A stretch of DNA of 64,000 nucleotides from an uncultured Candidatus Melainabacteria bacterium (GTDB lineage Bacteria > Cyanobacteriota > Vampirovibrionia > Gastranaerophilales > Gastranaerophilaceae). A program made the translations under genes and the position numbers. The notes below the pieces were generated by a model. That model searched no databases. It saw nothing but the letters and a program-made list of their open reading frames with translations, and was not told the DNA's origin. Every line of letters begins with the position of its first letter. Within the stretch, counting starts at the first letter, position 1. Location: positions 1 through 64,000 of the forward strand of contig CAKUXM010000009.1 of assembly GCA_934700335.1 (NCBI GenBank), given 5' to 3'. Shown piece after piece: positions 62,606-64,000 of the stretch.

Positions 62606-63229
62606 TTAGTATCCTTTAAGCCATTGTCTAACTCTAAAATTAGCGCCGGCTTGTTTTGCAATCTTTTCACACTCAACAACATCAACTTTGTAATCTTCAA
62701 AACCTACTACAACCGTTGCTATTGTTGGAATATCATTTTCAACACATTCTTTGATAAAGTTTTTTACACTTTCGTAAGCTTTTTCGTTTTTGCAACCGCT
62801 TATTTTCATGTAATCTTCATTTGTAGAAGCATTTAAGCTAACAGACATTTCGTCAACTAGATTTTTCAATTCAGGAATTATGTCTTTGTGATTAATCAAG
62901 TTACCTTGACCATTTGTATTTATTCTTATTTTAATACCAGCATTTTTAGATTTCAAATAATTTGCAACTTCTTTTAACAAATCTAATTTAATTGTGGGTT
63001 CTCCGTATCCGCAAAAAACTACTTCTTTAGCATTAGTAAAAGGTTTTAATTGCTCTTTAATCATATCAAAAGTAATATTTTCACTGCTTAACCATAAATC
63101 ATCACCTTTTATGGCATGTTCATTTTGTCTAATACAAAAAACACAATTATTCGTACATTTATTTGTAAGATTAATATATATTGTTTCAGGATTTTCTTGG
63201 GTAATAGAATAAACGTATTTATCAGACAT
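62606..63229 (-). CDS. Radical SAM protein, TatD-associated type
   Basis: 207 residues from ATG 63229 (MSDKYVYSITQENPETIY), with AGAAGGAA upstream. IYINLTNKCTNNCVFCIRQ holds the CxxxCxxC cluster (C25, C29, C32); then VVFCGYGEPTIKLDLLKEVANYLK and RINTNGQGNLINHKDIIPEL. The short length and these motifs match the TatD-linked radical SAM family of unknown reaction. No tatD gene is here. Confidence 0.87.
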   Translation of the reverse strand: MSDKYVYSITQENPETIYINLTNKCTNNCVFCIRQNEHAIKGDDLWLSSENITFDMIKEQLKPFTNAKEVVFCGYGEPTIKLDLLKEVANYLKSKNAGIKIRINTNGQGNLINHKDIIPELKNLVDEMSVSLNASTNEDYMKISGCKNEKAYESVKNFIKECVENDIPTIATVVVGFEDYKVDVVECEKIAKQAGANFRVRQWLKGY

Positions 63230-63279
63230 TAAATTCCTTCTTTCGTGAAAATTATCACACAATCGTGATACTTTGTAAA

Positions 63280-63515
<236 letters not shown>

Positions 63516-63622
63516 CTTTAAATTTTTTCGTGCAATAATGAACATACGATTTTTGAGGTATAAACTTTTAATCGTTTATTGATAGCCTTATTGAAGTGAA
63601 AGAAAGAGATACTCCACACTAC

Positions 63623-64000
63623 ATGAGTAATTCTGAATTTAATTACAAATTTTTAAAAGAAAATTCTTCGGCAGGTAGCTGGCGAAGAGGTTATGAGTAC
63701 TATACAAACAACATGGTACTTGAAGCTTATCCTGAAAAGAATTTCTATAAAGGAAAAGTTAAAGGTAATTTCCAAGAAACATATAGCACAGATTTAATTT
63801 TCAAAAAGAATAAAGTGGAAGCTCGTTGCAATTGTCCATTAAAGGAAGAATGGTGTAAGCATGCCGTTGCGGTTGCAATAAAAGCTATCAACGACCACGC
63901 TTATGAAGATTGGCTAGAAACAAAATTTGGCATGGATTTTGATTATCCAGACGAAAATACAGCTCTAACAGAACCTCCAACTGGTAATTACATTTTCCAC
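63623..64000 (+). CDS. SWIM zinc-finger protein, N-terminal part (cut by window edge)
   Basis: 126 codons are visible from ATG 63623 (MSNSEFNYKFLKENS) without a stop. Residues 69-80 form the SWIM zinc finger CNCPLKEEWCKH (CxCx6CxH). Such a finger at the N-terminus usually heads SNF2/RapA-type helicases or stand-alone SWIM proteins; the rest is outside. An in-frame GTG at 63596 is an alternative start; neither has a good ribosome site. Confidence 0.75.
   Translation, partial: MSNSEFNYKFLKENSSAGSWRRGYEYYTNNMVLEAYPEKNFYKGKVKGNFQETYSTDLIFKKNKVEARCNCPLKEEWCKHAVAVAIKAINDHAYEDWLETKFGMDFDYPDENTALTEPPTGNYIFH

Overview
The window looks like a chromosomal segment of a non-photosynthetic relative of Cyanobacteria, most likely a gut-type Gastranaerophilales (Vampirovibrionia, 'Melainabacteria'). 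This rests on inference from content: strongly A+T-rich DNA; an OmpR-type regulator that reads almost like cyanobacterial RpaB/Ycf27 (58539-59282); a Gram-negative envelope (KdsB, TolC, AsmA-like and MsbA/PglK-like proteins); a flagellum; and fermentative energy genes (membrane pyrophosphatase, ADP-forming acyl-CoA synthetase, an O2-scavenging flavodiiron protein). No photosynthesis or respiratory-chain gene is visible.

Layout. 1-5.2 kb (minus): an N/Q/P-rich protein cut by the window edge, a double-GNAT protein, ribBA, ribE and mnmE. 5.2-8.5 kb: a coiled, Asn-rich unknown and hppA. 8.7-9.8 kb: an HNH-type protein with a long insertion. 9.9-10.2 kb: a G+C-rich dispersed repeat. 10.2-15.7 kb: fliF-fliG-fliH-fliI (minus). 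16-21.8 kb: a small REMGETP-repeat protein, a TPR-glycosyltransferase, membrane proteins, a metzincin-like protease, a DegT-like protein and a secreted protein. 21.9-22.4 kb: tRNA-Asn with tandem duplications of its 3' end. 22.6-30.6 kb: ABC exporter, Bax-inhibitor family protein, DciA-like protein, nrnA, YihY, MetW, a GGDEF protein with an altered signature, a 63-residue protein and RmuC. 30.8-34.4 kb: a NarL-type regulator, a histidine kinase, then flgB-flgC-fliE. 34.6-39.2 kb: SIMPL protein, AsmA-like giant and WG-repeat protein. 39.3-42.6 kb: a phosphorelay (REC, Hpt, REC, a lone MshEN-like domain, convergent Cache-PAS kinase). 42.6-46.4 kb: FMN reductase, three-part flavodiiron protein and MFS transporter. 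46.4-52.6 kb: nucleotidyltransferase-like protein, hisS, and a TolC-MacA-MacB type efflux operon. 52.8-55.8 kb: calpain-like protease, trpS and metallophosphoesterase. 56.1-58.5 kb: a roughly 2-kb island of gene debris and a candidate small RNA, bounded by 52-bp direct repeats of the tRNA-His 3' end plus its terminator. 58.5-64 kb: rpaB-like regulator, kdsB, ADP-forming acyl-CoA synthetase, radical SAM protein, a dispersed-repeat stretch and the start of a SWIM-domain protein.

How it fits together. The flagellar genes form two blocks that many bacteria keep as a single flgB-flgC-fliE-fliF-fliG-fliH-fliI operon; here a dedicated-looking two-component pair sits in front of flgBC-fliE. The metabolic genes suit an anaerobic fermenter that saves energy as ATP from acyl-CoA and as an ion gradient from pyrophosphate, and that removes oxygen or NO. 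The least ordinary parts are the two tRNA loci with repeated 3' ends, the candidate small RNA, and several lineage-type proteins (HNH with insertion, calpain-like C-H-N protease, REMGETP protein).
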